From Prostheceraeus crozeri (Eukaryota; Platyhelminthes; Polycladida; Euryleptidae): a stretch of 64,000 nt of DNA. Under the pieces are notes generated by a model. It did no database searches. It saw nothing but the letters and a program-made list of their open reading frames with translations, and had not been told where the DNA came from. Positions 34,069 to 46,126 of this stretch are shown piece after piece. A program made the position numbers and the translations under genes. Numbering within the stretch: position 1 is the first letter of the stretch; the number at the start of each line of letters is the position of its first letter. Location of the stretch: NCBI GenBank assembly GCA_907163375.1, contig CAJQUW010008680.1, positions 248,001 through 312,000 of the forward strand, written 5' to 3'.

Positions 34069-34885
34069 TATTAGGTAGAGTGGTAACTCCGCATTTATTA
34101 AATCCCAAATGCGCATACACTGTCGATTTTATTAAATGAACTCAAGGGGGATACAGTCGGAATTGTTTCCAAATGTGAGACATATGCACATTTATGCAGT
34201 TTTTAAGAATTTACAACGGAATTGACTGATCATAATAGCATAAAGCAGAAGGAAATGATATTATTTTACAGATTCTCAGTGTCCTGACAGCCTTGGAGAG
34301 GTAATGTTTGTTAAATTGGCAACTCGATGACCTGCTATTGCTTTCATGCTCAACCTCATGAGTATTTTCTTAAGCGTGATCATATCACAGGCAACCTGCC
34401 ACTGGCAGAGCAAAATCACATAATCAAAGACAATGATTTCAATTAACTTTGAAAGATGTAAATGGGTCCACATCACTACTCAGATTCAAGAAATTAAGCA
34501 TGAATTAGTGAATCATAAAATCATGCCGTTGAAAATTGAATCATAAACTTCAAATTTCAGCCAAGAAAGCACTAGGAATGCGACTTTTTCATGAAGACTT
34601 CGGATCATTAGGATTCGAATCATGAAATTCCTTTGATATTCAGCTTCATTTCCGCTTAGTTAGGATACTTATTAGCAAAAATGCATTCCTTTTGATATCC
34701 AACTTGTTTCATACTACTTATGTAGGTGCGTCACCTCGGTAACATTTAAATTTGCGAAATTTTGACTTTTTTAAAACTGCTCAAATAATTTTTTGGACCA
34801 CGGGAACGTAATCTCCGCAAAAAACTGAATCTTTTCATATAAAAAATTTCACTGTGTACAGATACTACCTATATACCTATATAAT
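34069..34885 (-). mobile_element. 850-bp TIR repeat, copy 1
   Basis: Reverse orientation relative to the copy at 41146-41968. The start TAGGTAGAGTGGTAACTC corresponds to that copy's right end, and the end with TTTCACTGTGTACAGATAC to its left end. No coding sequence. Left terminus is eroded. Confidence 0.7.
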
Positions 34886-35469
34886 ACTCTACGTTAACTA
34901 CTGCTTTGTCTCAGACCCGAATCCAGATGCCTGCAGATACAACCGGTTCTAAAGACTAACTATAGAAGAGAGAATCTGTTTAAATCAGTGGAAGAGTTTA
35001 CCAGGCCTGTTGCGAGATATCACGGTTGATTGCGAGGGAAACATAGATATATCATCATTTTCAAAAGGTTAGATAACAATTTTTATCGTGAGATAATAGC
35101 ATAATTTCCACTTTTTGTACGTAGGCTGTTTGAATTCTATGAATTTCGAATTCTAGATGATATGGAATCGGAATTAGTTGCAGACATTTCACTTTTATCA
35201 TAATTTTCACTTTTTCACTTAGAAATCTTCATATTGAAGTGAATGACATGACGAATGTAGCGCTTGGAAAATACATTGGCTGCCTAGATAAGCTATAGGA
35301 CATTTCACTTTTATCATAGTCTTTCTGTATTGAACTACCTAATGGATTTGAAAATTGAATGCTCCATATCAAATAAATTAAAAAGATGTTGATCAATCAA
35401 CGATTTCAAATTTATTTTGGATAGAAAATTAGTTCATGGAGATAGTTGGAAATGCTTTGATTATCCTAA

Positions 35470-35935
35470 TTACAAAGCTCGCTTTACAAGCCCTTTGCTT
35501 CATCTTTCTGAGAGCCGCACTCAATCGATGTATGAAACCGTTTTCGATGGATTGTGACCATTGAAGCATCACATGGCATTGACTTTCCAAAAGAAGTCAA
35601 AATTTTGCTGGTTTTAGAAAAGGTATCAGCAAATGCTTTCCGGAAGGAACCGTTCATCTATGTCTCTTCTATCTTTCCCAGGAATGACTGCACAGAGAAG
35701 ACGAAGTTTTTAGAGACACTGTTTGAATGCTTGTTGCAAAGTCTGCATTCTTACCGGTTAAAGAAGCGAAAAAGGTTGTAGAAAAAATGGAATCAAACTT
35801 TGAAGGTGATGAAGAAAAGCGTATCTATAATTACTTTATTGAGATCTATGTCCACAGTTTCAGAAAAACTGCGTTCCGCAACAAAGTGACGCCGCCAATT
35901 TTCCAGTCAAAGGAATGGGATGTCCACGATTAAAT
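35470..35935 (+). pseudogene. MULE-type transposase relic
   Basis: Three pieces in two frames on the + strand recall the end of Mutator-like (MULE/FLYWCH-associated) transposases: PLLHLSESRTQSMYETVFDG near 35490-35550, then a frame at 35727-35933 with AFLPVKEAKKVVEKME and YFIEIYVHSF, then PPIFQSKEWDVHD. These recall the P.....Y..LF..L, ALAFVPV.DV..AFE.L and YFE.TYIG...PP.FP...WNVHD steps of that family. Frame changes and missing blocks make it non-functional. It matters because MULEs make 9-11 bp target duplications like those of the two foldback elements. Confidence 0.5.
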
Positions 35936-36866
35936 ATTTATAGATGAAAACAGAACAAATAACTTTTTGGACAGCTATTACAGACTTCCAGTTATATCAC
36001 GGATATTTCATGTGACATTTTAGGCATATTTTTCAGGAATTTCATAAAACTGATCATGATTTGAAAAAGAATTTACAAAATGTAGCTGAAGGTAAGAAAA
36101 AGAGCTGAATGCAAATAGAAAAGGAAGTGCATATTCGCAAATTGATCACCAAGTATTGTTCATTGGAATTAGCAAATGAATTGACTTTTTATTGGAATTT
36201 CCAAAAACTTGTCCATAGGACTAATAATTCAGCCATTTTTATGTGTATAAATGGATCAATTAGATAATGCATTCTTCTAGAATTTTATCTTGATAACTTT
36301 TGTACATGCGCAACGAACTTGCAAAATTTATAGACTTGCTGCTAATTTAATCATAATTGTGAATGATTGGCCAATAAGTATAGGCCTACAATGCAAACAT
36401 TTTAAAAATATTCGCTGAATAGCTTACATACATACCTTGCGTTATCATTCAGATGGAAAATAAGTCTAGTTACACTTGCAGTTTCCCCATCATTAATGTA
36501 TATAGGCACCGGTAGGCCTAGATGAAATAACATTTAAGATTTTACGGTGTTTCTATTTACAATATTTCTTATTTACGATGTTTTTGTTACAATATTTTTA
36601 ACGTTACGATGTTTTCATATGCAACATTTTCCACTTACGATGTTTTCGATGTTACGATATTTTCATATAGATCCTTGCCGACAAGTGATCTATAAAATCT
36701 GACCTGTACTCCTTACATACACTGAAATATTTTCCTCCGCTATTGAGCATTATTAAGTTGTTTTTCCAGTGATTTATAAATCAGGACTTATATTGGATAA
36801 AGCTTTTTCTTCGCAATATAGCTGAAACCTAACTCAGTGGCTACAAATGCTGTACATGAATTCTAT
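35936..36866. other. AT-rich sequence with a degenerate ACGATGTTTT array
   Basis: Between 36541 and 36668, about six loose copies of TTACGATGTTTTCATAT occur in tandem. Otherwise nothing recognised. Confidence 0.6.
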
Positions 36867-38745
36867 CGTGACGGAATTACAGTTTTGGTAAAGTGACTAT
36901 TTTCAACAGTTTTTTAGTCATAGAAGAACTGTTTAAAGTGTCCTGATTTTTCTGTTAGAATTCAAAAATACACCAAGATAGAATGTGAGGTAGTTGTTAT
37001 TATGATCTACATAATTGTTTGGTTTAAAATTTACTTTAACTCATCGTGACGGAATTACACACTTTGACATGACTTTTTGAACTCATCAACATTTTGCATA
37101 TTTCTGCTCTTCCAAACAAATAGGGGGCCTACAAATCAAGCCACTTCTGTGATAAATTTTAGAACGTGCGACGAATCCAATCATATAAATTTTATAACTC
37201 TGTGGTACACTTATCGACTTGAAATCCACAAATTTGTAAACTGATCTATATGTAATTCCGTCACGTGACGGAATTGCAAGGCAGATGTAATTCCGTTACG
37301 TTTTCGATTTTGTCTATTGAGAAGTCTTAATCACTGTATTAAGTAGTTAATGGCTGCGTATCATTGCTTCTTCAATACATAAAACAAGTTTCTTTCGAAC
37401 TGCTATTGTCAGAGTGTACGACGTCCAGGTACGCCTACTTAAACGTACGTGCATAAATACTTAAAAAGCATAGACCTTCTTCTGGGTAAATGATGCTTTT
37501 GTACTGCAATATTCTTGTTTTCAGCTTTGATCTACGCATTCATAAAACAATCTCAGTAGAAGTCAGATGTAACCTTGATGAAAGTTATAGTTACTAACTT
37601 TCCATAATTAGATTATTATTTTTTATATTTTGTAAGAGTAAAATCCATCAGTCTGCTCTCAATTATATGTTCCTCGATTACTCGAATTGCTCATGACCGA
37701 ACTTATAAGCATTTTTTGCTACAATGATTTAAATTGATACATGTGTATTAACTTACATGTCTGTCGCAGTCTCCCACTACTTTCAATAAAATGAATTAAT
37801 TCCCAACACTCCCTCGCTGATGTGCATATTTGCAATAACATGAAAAGATAAATATTATTACAAAAGGCTATCTTTTGTATACTTGCAAAACACTTGATAA
37901 ACATCTCAAAGGCAGTCGTAGCAAGCGAATAGTTCATCCTCTAAAAATCCGTATAGTCTTGCACAATCTTCGTAAAACCTTGCATCGATCACAATGTTTG
38001 CACAGAATCCAATTATCACCAGGCTGGCGATCACTTCGTGAATCGCACAGAAGGCCACAGCGAGCGCACCTGTTTTGATCAAAGCCTTGCTTTTTCTTCT
38101 TTTTGCCGGAACGTGTAGCTACTCTGATTATCCTCTTCTTTGCTGATGCTTTTGATGTCATTGGCATGTCGTTGATTTCCGCTCTGGCGTCTTCATGATC
38201 AAAAATAGAGGTGGGCATAGGCCTATTACTGTCTAAATCAGCTTACACTCTGGTCATCTTGATTTTCAGTGATCGACCTAAAAAACGAGACTTCTGCATC
38301 GGAGTATTTTCGAACAAGTAACAAATCTGAATTGTCGATAGACTCTCGACACAATGTGTAGCACTGGTACGATTCAATGTTTTAAGATCTTTCCAAATAT
38401 TTGCAGTGGAGAATCTATCACAAATTTGATGGATATCATTTTCGTTCATCATGGTTATTTTGATGGAATACTTGGAAGATTTGACAGCCTGTGCAAATGT
38501 TTCCGCGTTTGAAATTATATGAGAACCTGACATAATCAATCTGTGCGCGATACGTTTAACGTTTCCACCTAGACGATGGCAGCTGACGGGAGGTTATTTA
38601 ATTTCATAATGAATCTCACTTCCGGGTGTCGTCTCCCCAAGAAAAGACTAGCTGCTGAAAATATGTACAGTCTATTTGCTAAAAGATATATACAATTCCG
38701 AGCTTTCGCGGAATTGAACATTAAAATTTTCGTGACGGAATTACA
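36867..38745 (-). mobile_element. DNA-transposon relic with iterated 15-bp motif
   Basis: CGTGACGGAATTACA occurs at 36867, 37045, 37264 (one change) and 38731, and inverted at 37251 and 37286 (one change). The copies at 37251 and 37264 overlap as a palindrome. Between the left cluster and the 38731 copy lie minus-strand coding relics. The pattern looks like subterminal transposase-binding sites around a decayed gene. Exact ends and superfamily were not determined. Confidence 0.5.
37934..38539 (-). pseudogene. zinc-finger-bearing transposase-like relic
   Basis: Two minus-strand pieces. The first (38539-38243, 98 aa) has no recognised domain. The second (38218-37934, 94 aa) has a basic stretch (RSGKKKKKQGFDQNR) followed by CARCGLLCDSR and DNWILCKHCDRC, a PHD-like C-x2-C...W-I-x-C-x2-C arrangement. 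Such a C-terminal finger occurs in several invertebrate transposases, including pogo relatives. The catalytic domain was not recognised, so assignment is tentative. Confidence 0.4.
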
Positions 38746-38779
38746 AGAACTTGGAAGATAATACCCATGTAATTTACCC

Positions 38780-41145
38780 ATAATGTAATACCCAGAGAAT
38801 TTACTGATTTCAAAGACGTTATTGATGAAACTGATCGCTCGTCCTTCCTATAGGTGCTTAAATTGGGTTTAAAAATGTGTTAGATTTTCACAGAATTTAA
38901 AAAAAATGTTGCAATTTTGTTTTAATTACAACTACGAAAATTTGCACTCAACAAATCACTATATAGTCATTTAATGCGGATTAAGCTACTATAGTGTATA
39001 CAGTTCGAAGTCATATAAATTGTTTTAGTTTAAAGGACAGTTTATTTTTTTCGCTGCTATGTCAAGAAAATCGTGGAATTCATGTGTACCCTAAAACAGA
39101 AAAAGAAAATGACCAGGTCAATGACCGAATCACCGAAATTATAACCCTTGACCCGATCATCCGGAGTCAAAATGTGACCTACTAAATGATCCGCTTCCAA
39201 CGCTGTCGCACAATTTATGAAAGCTTAAACTGAAATCCACTTATATAAAACTTACATGTGCGATAAGAATTTTCCATGAATCCAAAATCCACATCACCAT
39301 TGCTGACTACTTGGAAGTACCTCAACCATTTTGAGAGATTAAGCTACTTGGGTTTCGCAGGCTTATTCTTGTAAATTTATGCCAGTAGTTCAGCAAATCC
39401 AGATAAAATGACGTAATTTCTTCAACATGAAGGTCCTTGAATTCATGTTAATTTGAAAAGGAATTCTGTGAGTGAAGGGTGAGTCATCTCCAAGTGATAT
39501 CGACAGCTTATTGTCCTATTATCAAGGGTATTATTATGCGGTCTGATAATCAAGGATGTTGATGTCTTTTACTGACTTAATCGTTGTCATTCTCTTTCGA
39601 TATTCAATATACTAGATATACAATATATATCAATATCAATATACATAGAGGTCGGATTGTTAGATATTTATGTTCTCTAGAGCAGACATGAAATATCTCC
39701 AATAAGTATGCAAAACGGAGACAAAATGAATTGAAAGTAGAGTCATTTATGAATGTTTCATTTAATGTTCATAGCTTGCAATTCTACCTGTGGACAGGTT
39801 GGACCTTGGGTTTTGGATCGACCTTGAGTAAGTGATGGAAAACTTGAGTTTTCTATACAAAACTCAACGCATGCATACAAATCAAGTTATAAAAGTTAAT
39901 ATTTTGATTTTAATCTTAGGAGAACTGCATGATAGCAGCATAAAGTTCTGACTTTTCATCAAAATTTGCGGAATATTTCAAAAATGAAATGCTCGTGATT
40001 ATTAGCTAAGCTTATTTCATTTTGAGCTTGACAATACCACGCATTGAAAGTTCTTCCATATTGCATTTGGTGTAGGCATAAATGCATTTTGTTGCATTCG
40101 TGCATATTGAATATCATTCCAAAAATAAATTCACTCCAATTTCGCATTCTAAATGTGCTTAACGATGCACTCACTACGCAACTATAATATTTACTAAGTC
40201 TTCTTATATTTCTGAATGATAAAATGAAAACAAGCTTTGTTATGAGCTTCATTCTATGTGTAATTCAATCATAATTAAATCAAAGATCTTCTTCAATTAG
40301 TCAGTATATCAGTATAGGTTAAATTAGAGGAAAATTTAATAACGTAATAGATGTACTTAGGCTACTAATTACAGCTATCGCAGTAAAGCAATCGCTTCCC
40401 ACTGAAACCACACTTCTCATGGGCCTTTTGGTCTATATAGAAGAATCTTTATTTCAGCACAAAATACAGAAAATGCTCTTCATTTACTTGATTCTACTAA
40501 TTTATTGAAACTTGGACTTGGGTTTTGACACAAGTTTTTGCCCAACCTTGCTGTGTTAGAAGGAAAAATTTCAAAACCTAATAATTACTTGCATTGGATG
40601 TATGCTACAACAAGGCAACATGTCTCATTGCTCATCTCTCATCATAAGTATGTTGGTACAAGATCAATTTTTACGATTTTCTTTTATGCCGTCTACAGGC
40701 TTTGTTATCAGTACAATTTTATTCATATTCAAATAGGTGACATATCTCATTTGGATCTTATTCTGCGTGAAAAATGCAGGTTATATCTCAAATCAAAGAC
40801 AGACAAGTCCTGAACTAGACACGCTTGTAAATCACTGGCGATGCATTGCCCTTCGATGGTGAGTGATGATCGACGGCATTGCAAGTAAAGGAGTCAATGA
40901 GATACCTTTCCCATTACAAATGAATCCATCAATTTGTGCAAATGTTGGCTGACACCAGTCAATTAATTGTAATTATTCGATGGCACCAATCAATAAAGTG
41001 CAATTTCAGCAATCGATTAATTGCGACCAATTTATTGCAATTAATTGCATTCTGATGGCCACGAGTAGCAGACCGTTAACATCTCGGCATCACCTGCATG
41101 ATCCGATCCGTATGACGACAGGGTGACTGCTAGAGTAAGTATATA
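38780..41145. other. no recognisable gene
   Basis: AT-rich sequence. Short frames at 39959-40252 (-) and 40538-40813 (+) resemble nothing known. Degenerate CAATTAATTG reiterations occur at 40960-41060, similar to 51035-51150. Confidence 0.5.
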
Positions 41146-41968
41146 GTAGGTAGAGTGTCGACTCAAAAAGTATCTGTATACAGTGAAATTTTTTGTATGA
41201 AAAGATTCAGTTTTTTGCGGGGATTACGTTCCTGGGGTCAAAAAAATTATTTGAGCAGTTTTCAAAATGCTAAATTTTGGTAAATTTACAAACTACCGAG
41301 ATGAAGTCCCTTTATAAGTAGCATGAAACAAGTTGGTTATCAAAATGAATGAATATTTGCTAATAAGCATCTTAATTAAGCGGAAATTAAGCTCATGATC
41401 AATAAAATTTTATAAAACCATTAGTCATAGTCCCTTCAAGTCTTTGAGGAGACGTTGAGATCTTATTGAGAGCTTCTTGGCTAATATGTCAAGCTTTTAA
41501 TTCAATTTTCATCGGCGTGATTGAATGACTCACAAGGCGTCATTTCTTGAATCTGAATAATTAATATGGATCCATTTGCATCTTTTGAAGTTCATCGTGA
41601 ACAGTTTCTTTGATTGCGATGTCTTGCTCTTTCAGTGGCAGTTTGTGATATGATCACGCTTAAGAAAATTATCTTGTTACGATAAGCGGAGCTTTTAGTA
41701 ATGGTAACCCCTCGAATTGCTAATTTTACAAACTATATTACTTCTCTCTCCAAGTTGTCATGACATGGAGGATTTGTGGAATACTATTCCTTATTCTGTA
41801 TTACTATAATTATCGTTCAAATTCGTTTACATTTCTCCAAACGTGTATAAACTGCATATCTCACAGGTGGTACTGGGTCTCGACCTGGTCTCGACTCATG
41901 TTCATTTAATGAAATCGAAACTGTACACATTGGGGATTTAATAAATGCTGAGTTACCACTCTACCTAC
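41146..41968 (+). mobile_element. 850-bp TIR repeat, copy 2 (most complete)
   Basis: Ends share AGTAGGTAGAGTG as an inverted repeat (left at 41146, right complement ending about 41968). Interior non-coding; shared with copies at 34069 and 46115-48910 through blocks such as TATGATCACGCTTAA and GAAATCGAAA.TGTACACATT. It ends about 380 bp before the start of LOXL gene B. Superfamily unknown. Confidence 0.75.
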
Positions 41969-42347
41969 TTTCTCTATGAGTTGCTGCTTGTGACGTACTA
42001 TATTGATTCACAAACAGCATTATACAATCGATTTTTCAAAACTCAGTAGGCAGAAGTCGAATTACTGCATCAGCTAAATGTGAGAATCGGCCGATGTGTC
42101 TATTTAAAGATGAAACAGTTCTGAATTCTGGACAGTGCGCTGCAACTCGTAAAATGCTTTTACATAAGTAACTGTTTGTTTGGGTTAATTGAAGGTATCT
42201 TTCGTAACTGTGCACATTGGCAGATCCGGGTGAATGTTAAGGGAAGATACCGGTACGCCTACATCATTGACCGAGTATTCTGATAAACAGATACACTAAT
42301 TTCCCTTTGGCAGTTGCTTCACTTCTTAATATTCTCCTACGTCTTAT

Positions 42348-42651
42348 ATGGCTTCTCTGCTGAAATTGATCGTCGTCTTATTTCTCATCAATTATCTGTG
42401 CCCTTCTTCCAGCGGCTGGGTGCGACGTCAGAGGTTGAAGAAACGAAGAGAGTTGAAAGATGGAGACGTCAAACTCATCGACGGAAACAACCCGAACGAG
42501 GGAACCGTGCTCATCTTCAAAGGTTACGATTGGGGTTCTATTTGTGACGATGGGTGGGATATGAACGAAGCGAAGATTGTCTGCATGCAGCTTGGATTCG
42601 GAGAACCACGCGACGTTCTCACTGGCAATCATTTTCACACTCGGGGCTTTA
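42348..42651 (+). CDS. LOXL: LOXL gene B, exon 1: signal peptide and first half of SRCR 1
   Basis: The start ATG at 42348 opens a signal peptide (MASLLKLIVVLFLINYLCPS, with SSG as a likely cleavage region). A basic stretch RRQRLKKRRELK follows, then an SRCR domain: VKLIDGNNPNEGTVLI from residue 41, SICDDGWDMNEAKIVCMQLG at 64-83 and FGEPRD. These are the scavenger-receptor cysteine-rich hallmarks found before the catalytic domain in LOXL2/3-type enzymes. The exon ends after residue 101 plus one base at GTGAGT, splitting the SRCR domain. The product is secreted and, with the downstream exons, would be a copper-dependent lysyl oxidase acting on extracellular matrix. No TATA box was identified. 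Confidence 0.88.
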
Positions 42652-42764
42652 GTGAGTATCATTATCAAATAGCAATTTCTAGCAATATTGACACCATCCA
42701 TGTAATTGTTTAGAAACTAACGTTCAAAAAGTCAAACAGGCAGCACAGCAGAGAGCATGATCGA

Positions 42765-42866
42765 GTGAGTGTGTGAGTGAGAGAAAAAAGGAAGAGAGGG
42801 ACAGAGAGAGGGAGAGAGAGTGTGTGTGCATGAGAGAGAGAGAGAGAGAGAGAGAGAGGAGGGAGG
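42765..42866. repeat. (GA)n microsatellite
   Basis: GAGAGA tracts interrupted by GTGTGTG, in the first intron of LOXL gene B. Confidence 0.9.
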
Positions 42867-44185
42867 GAAGGACCATCACTAGGTGACCTGCCTCGCGCTA
42901 CAGGGTCTATTTTGCCGTCATTACTTGGGTTGTGAGCCCGAGATTGAACTCAGGCTTCTGAAAAAAGAGACTGAGCCCATGCCCGGGACTAGTGCGATGT
43001 GCCTTGTCATTGTCAATTCCGGGCTTGAGTCTCCAAGCCCGGGATCCCGATTTTATGGACGTAATTAGATTTGTTATTTTTGTAAATGTTTTGAGCTTCT
43101 ATAAAAAGATAAATAGATCATATAACTAAATGCAGTTATATATTGATATCTTATTAGATTTTGCTTTCATTGGACTCGAATAAAAGCCTGCTTTCTATCC
43201 TTTGTGAGCCATGGGCATACATTTTCATTCACGATTTGCATTGATTAGTTGATCGCTAGTGTCTATGTCATTCTTAGACTGCAAAGTTAAACGGAGATGA
43301 CATATTTTGATGAGAATGAAGGAATTGGTTATATCCAGAGACAGGCACAGTTTATAGATCCCTCTCGATTGTGCGACGGAATCAATCGCGCGATTGGGGA
43401 ATGACCAAATCGCACGGCGATCTTTCAAAGTCATTTTCCCATAAAATTTGCTTGATAAGGAAATGTGTAGGCCATTTTCTAACTTTACTACTGAGTATCA
43501 CATTTTCAGCGTATGAGAAAATCGTACTGATAATTGATGTTGCTTTAGCAGTTCAGCCATCCACTGCGCTGAAACTAGATTGGAATATACTGTACGACGA
43601 AGAACGGAAGATCTATCAATTTTCTATGGTTTCCACCAATTTCTTTGGTTCTACTACCGATCAATCCATTTAAATCAAATAGACAATAGAATAAGACAGT
43701 CTAATATCCGAACAATAACTTTTCAGAATAACTTTGTGTCATGCTAGGCCCTACTGCACCCAAACATGAATATATTCAGTCAAAATTGCACCCAAACGGT
43801 TTGGGCCAAACAAATATATGAAAACATAAGATACATGAGATGTACAAAATACATATAATTTTTGGTGTTAATTTCTTCAAATTACTGTGTACTTCAAATT
43901 ACTTTTGTAGCATACTTTTTACAGCAATTGCCTTGTATAAAAAGATAATAATTGAACTTGACTTTCCATAATAATTGTCATTGTTATGTATGCACGCACA
44001 TTAGATTTGTAGGGTTAGTCAAAATCAAAAGTCAATAGTAAGACGACCAATTTAAATTGAAAACTCTATATCTATGATAGTCAGAATAACCGAACAAATA
44101 ACGTGAAGATAGGACACATGATTGGATTTGTATCAGCAGTTTTATCAGTATCCAACGGCCATTTTTTTCTTTTTGAATAGAAATA
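42867..44185. other. intron sequence, nothing firmly recognised
   Basis: A GC-richer patch at 42880-43060 contains AGATTGAACTC, a loose match to an RNA polymerase III B box, but no A box or tail, so no SINE is called. An open frame at 43371-43673 has no recognisable domain. Confidence 0.4.
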
Positions 44186-44902
44186 ATGAATAATTCCAAA
44201 TTCTTCTGTCATTGCAGATCTGTCATCACAAATAAGAACATCAATTTAGGCCCAATTCTAACTTCCGATGGTAAAGCTATAGAAACAGTTGAACGGCTTG
44301 CCCTTCTTGGCCTGACATTTTCCAATACCTTGACTTGGAATCATCATGTGTACAACATAGTGAAAGCTGCTTCTCGGAGAGTTTATATCATTATAAATCT
44401 GAAACGTTCCGGTTGTCCGACGTATATAATTCAAAAAGTGTATGTTTCGTGTATACAAAGTTTACTGTCATATGCATATCCCAGCTTTTGCAATTTAACT
44501 AAATATCTTTTTCGAGAGTTGATGTCTGTTGAACGCCGTGTGTACAGAATAGTTGGCTTACCGCATGACTCCTCGAATTCTCCGTTGTTGAATGCCACAA
44601 CTAAATTATGTACAAATCTATTTCATAACATTTGCATGTCTCAGGATCATTCTCTCAGACGTATGTTTGAGGAACGTCCAATTCGTTCTAGACTCAAGAT
44701 ACCTTTAAGGAAACCTTTTACTCGCACTAGGCGTCTCCGAGATTCATTTGTAAAGTTTTGTCCTTAACACTGCTTTCATATACACGTACGTATTACTATT
44801 CCTCCTATCATTTCTCATTTGTCATGTACTTCCTTTCTATGTAATGTGCTCATTGATTTATTGAGACAATAAAGATTTATCTATTCTATTCTATTCTATT
44901 CA
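44186..44902 (+). mobile_element. 5'-truncated LINE, 3' end with (ATTCT)n tail
   Basis: The frame 44186-44767 (193 aa) is the region after the RT palm of a LINE: LLGLTFSNTLTWNHHV near residue 40, IQKVYVSCIQSLLSYAYPSF near 85, and ELMSVERRVYRIVG near 110. It ends with a stop, a 110-bp 3' UTR with AATAAAG and a short ATTCT tandem tail at about 44878-44899. Endonuclease and RT core are missing, as in most LINE insertions. Tandem-repeat tails are typical of CR1/I-type rather than L1-type LINEs. The open frame is undamaged, so the copy is young. Confidence 0.8.
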
Positions 44903-46114
44903 TGTAGACCTACCCAGATATCGCCTCTATTTCCAACCTGTAACAGAGCCCATTTTACGACACATGCCATTTCCTTATGCTGGGTACGGCATGATTTTGA
45001 CATATACAGTATGTTGAAAACGGTGGATTCCCTAAACTTCACGCTTCATAGTTAATGAATAACGCTTGTCTTTGCATTCTGCAACCTTAAGTGCGCAGAG
45101 CACATGTAGTACTCATTACATTGCATATTGAATCTCGGTGAATCCAACCTGCTTTTTCAGTATAGCTTCCTTTCGTACAGACTATACATGTATATGATGA
45201 GAATGACACTGTTTCGAAGAAGGCACTTGAGCGTTCCTATGCGTTCCTCACCAAGGAGGACAGTAATGAACTCTGTTCCCAAGCTCCCCCCCCCCCCCGA
45301 CGACAACCCCCTGATTTGATGCATACATTAATGAGTATACAGTTTACCTATTGTGACCTAAACTGATCCAATCTTCATTCTGCACGACAATTTCAGGGAG
45401 GCTAGGCGGCTCACAACGATCAATGTCAGTAACATTGCCTAAATTTCATAATGCATGTTATTATGTACATGATGCTGCATCATGCATTGATCCAAATAGA
45501 TCTTTAAATTGATTGATTATAATTTATGACAATATTTCGTGCTCAAAAAATTATTGTCATGGATTTACTTTCATGCATACATCACGGAAATCAAGGGCTA
45601 GCGGTTCGGTACATTGAAAAATTTGTGTGATTCATTTACACGCTTAAACTGCACTTTTATTTCATTCATGCTAAGAAGCTCTCATACATCCAACAATTAC
45701 TATTTCAGAGCCGCGAATACACAACTGCGAAACATAGTCGCAATAAAAACAATGCAGAATCATAAGCAACAGCAAGCATCATTAAGAGAGCTATTATGAC
45801 CTGAAGAAAGCATGATTTCAGAAGGATGATGGAAAAATTTCATTTCGAGAACCCAGACTCCGTGTTACTCCGGGAATACAACCCTATGATCCATTACAAG
45901 ATGCCGAAATGGAAATTAGAATGCAATCGTTTAAAATGCAATTTTTCATTTAGGATTTCTGAGCGCAGATATTTTCGTATCTACAACTCCTCTTAATAAG
46001 GAGACATCGTTTTTCGTCTTCTTGAAAATCATGGATCTATTTCAAGCAGCCAATCGTATACTAGCAGTGCGAGTAGCACTTTCGAAGAATGTTTATGCGA
46101 AGCTTTGCGTCATA
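44903..46114. other. intron sequence, nothing recognised
   Basis: AT-rich with a poly-C run near 45287-45298 and short open frames without domains. Confidence 0.5.
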
Positions 46115-46126
46115 GAGTAGGTAGGA

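Noticed and set aside
42880-43060. tRNA-derived SINE
   Set aside because: Only a loose B-box-like match was seen; no A box, tail or target duplication.
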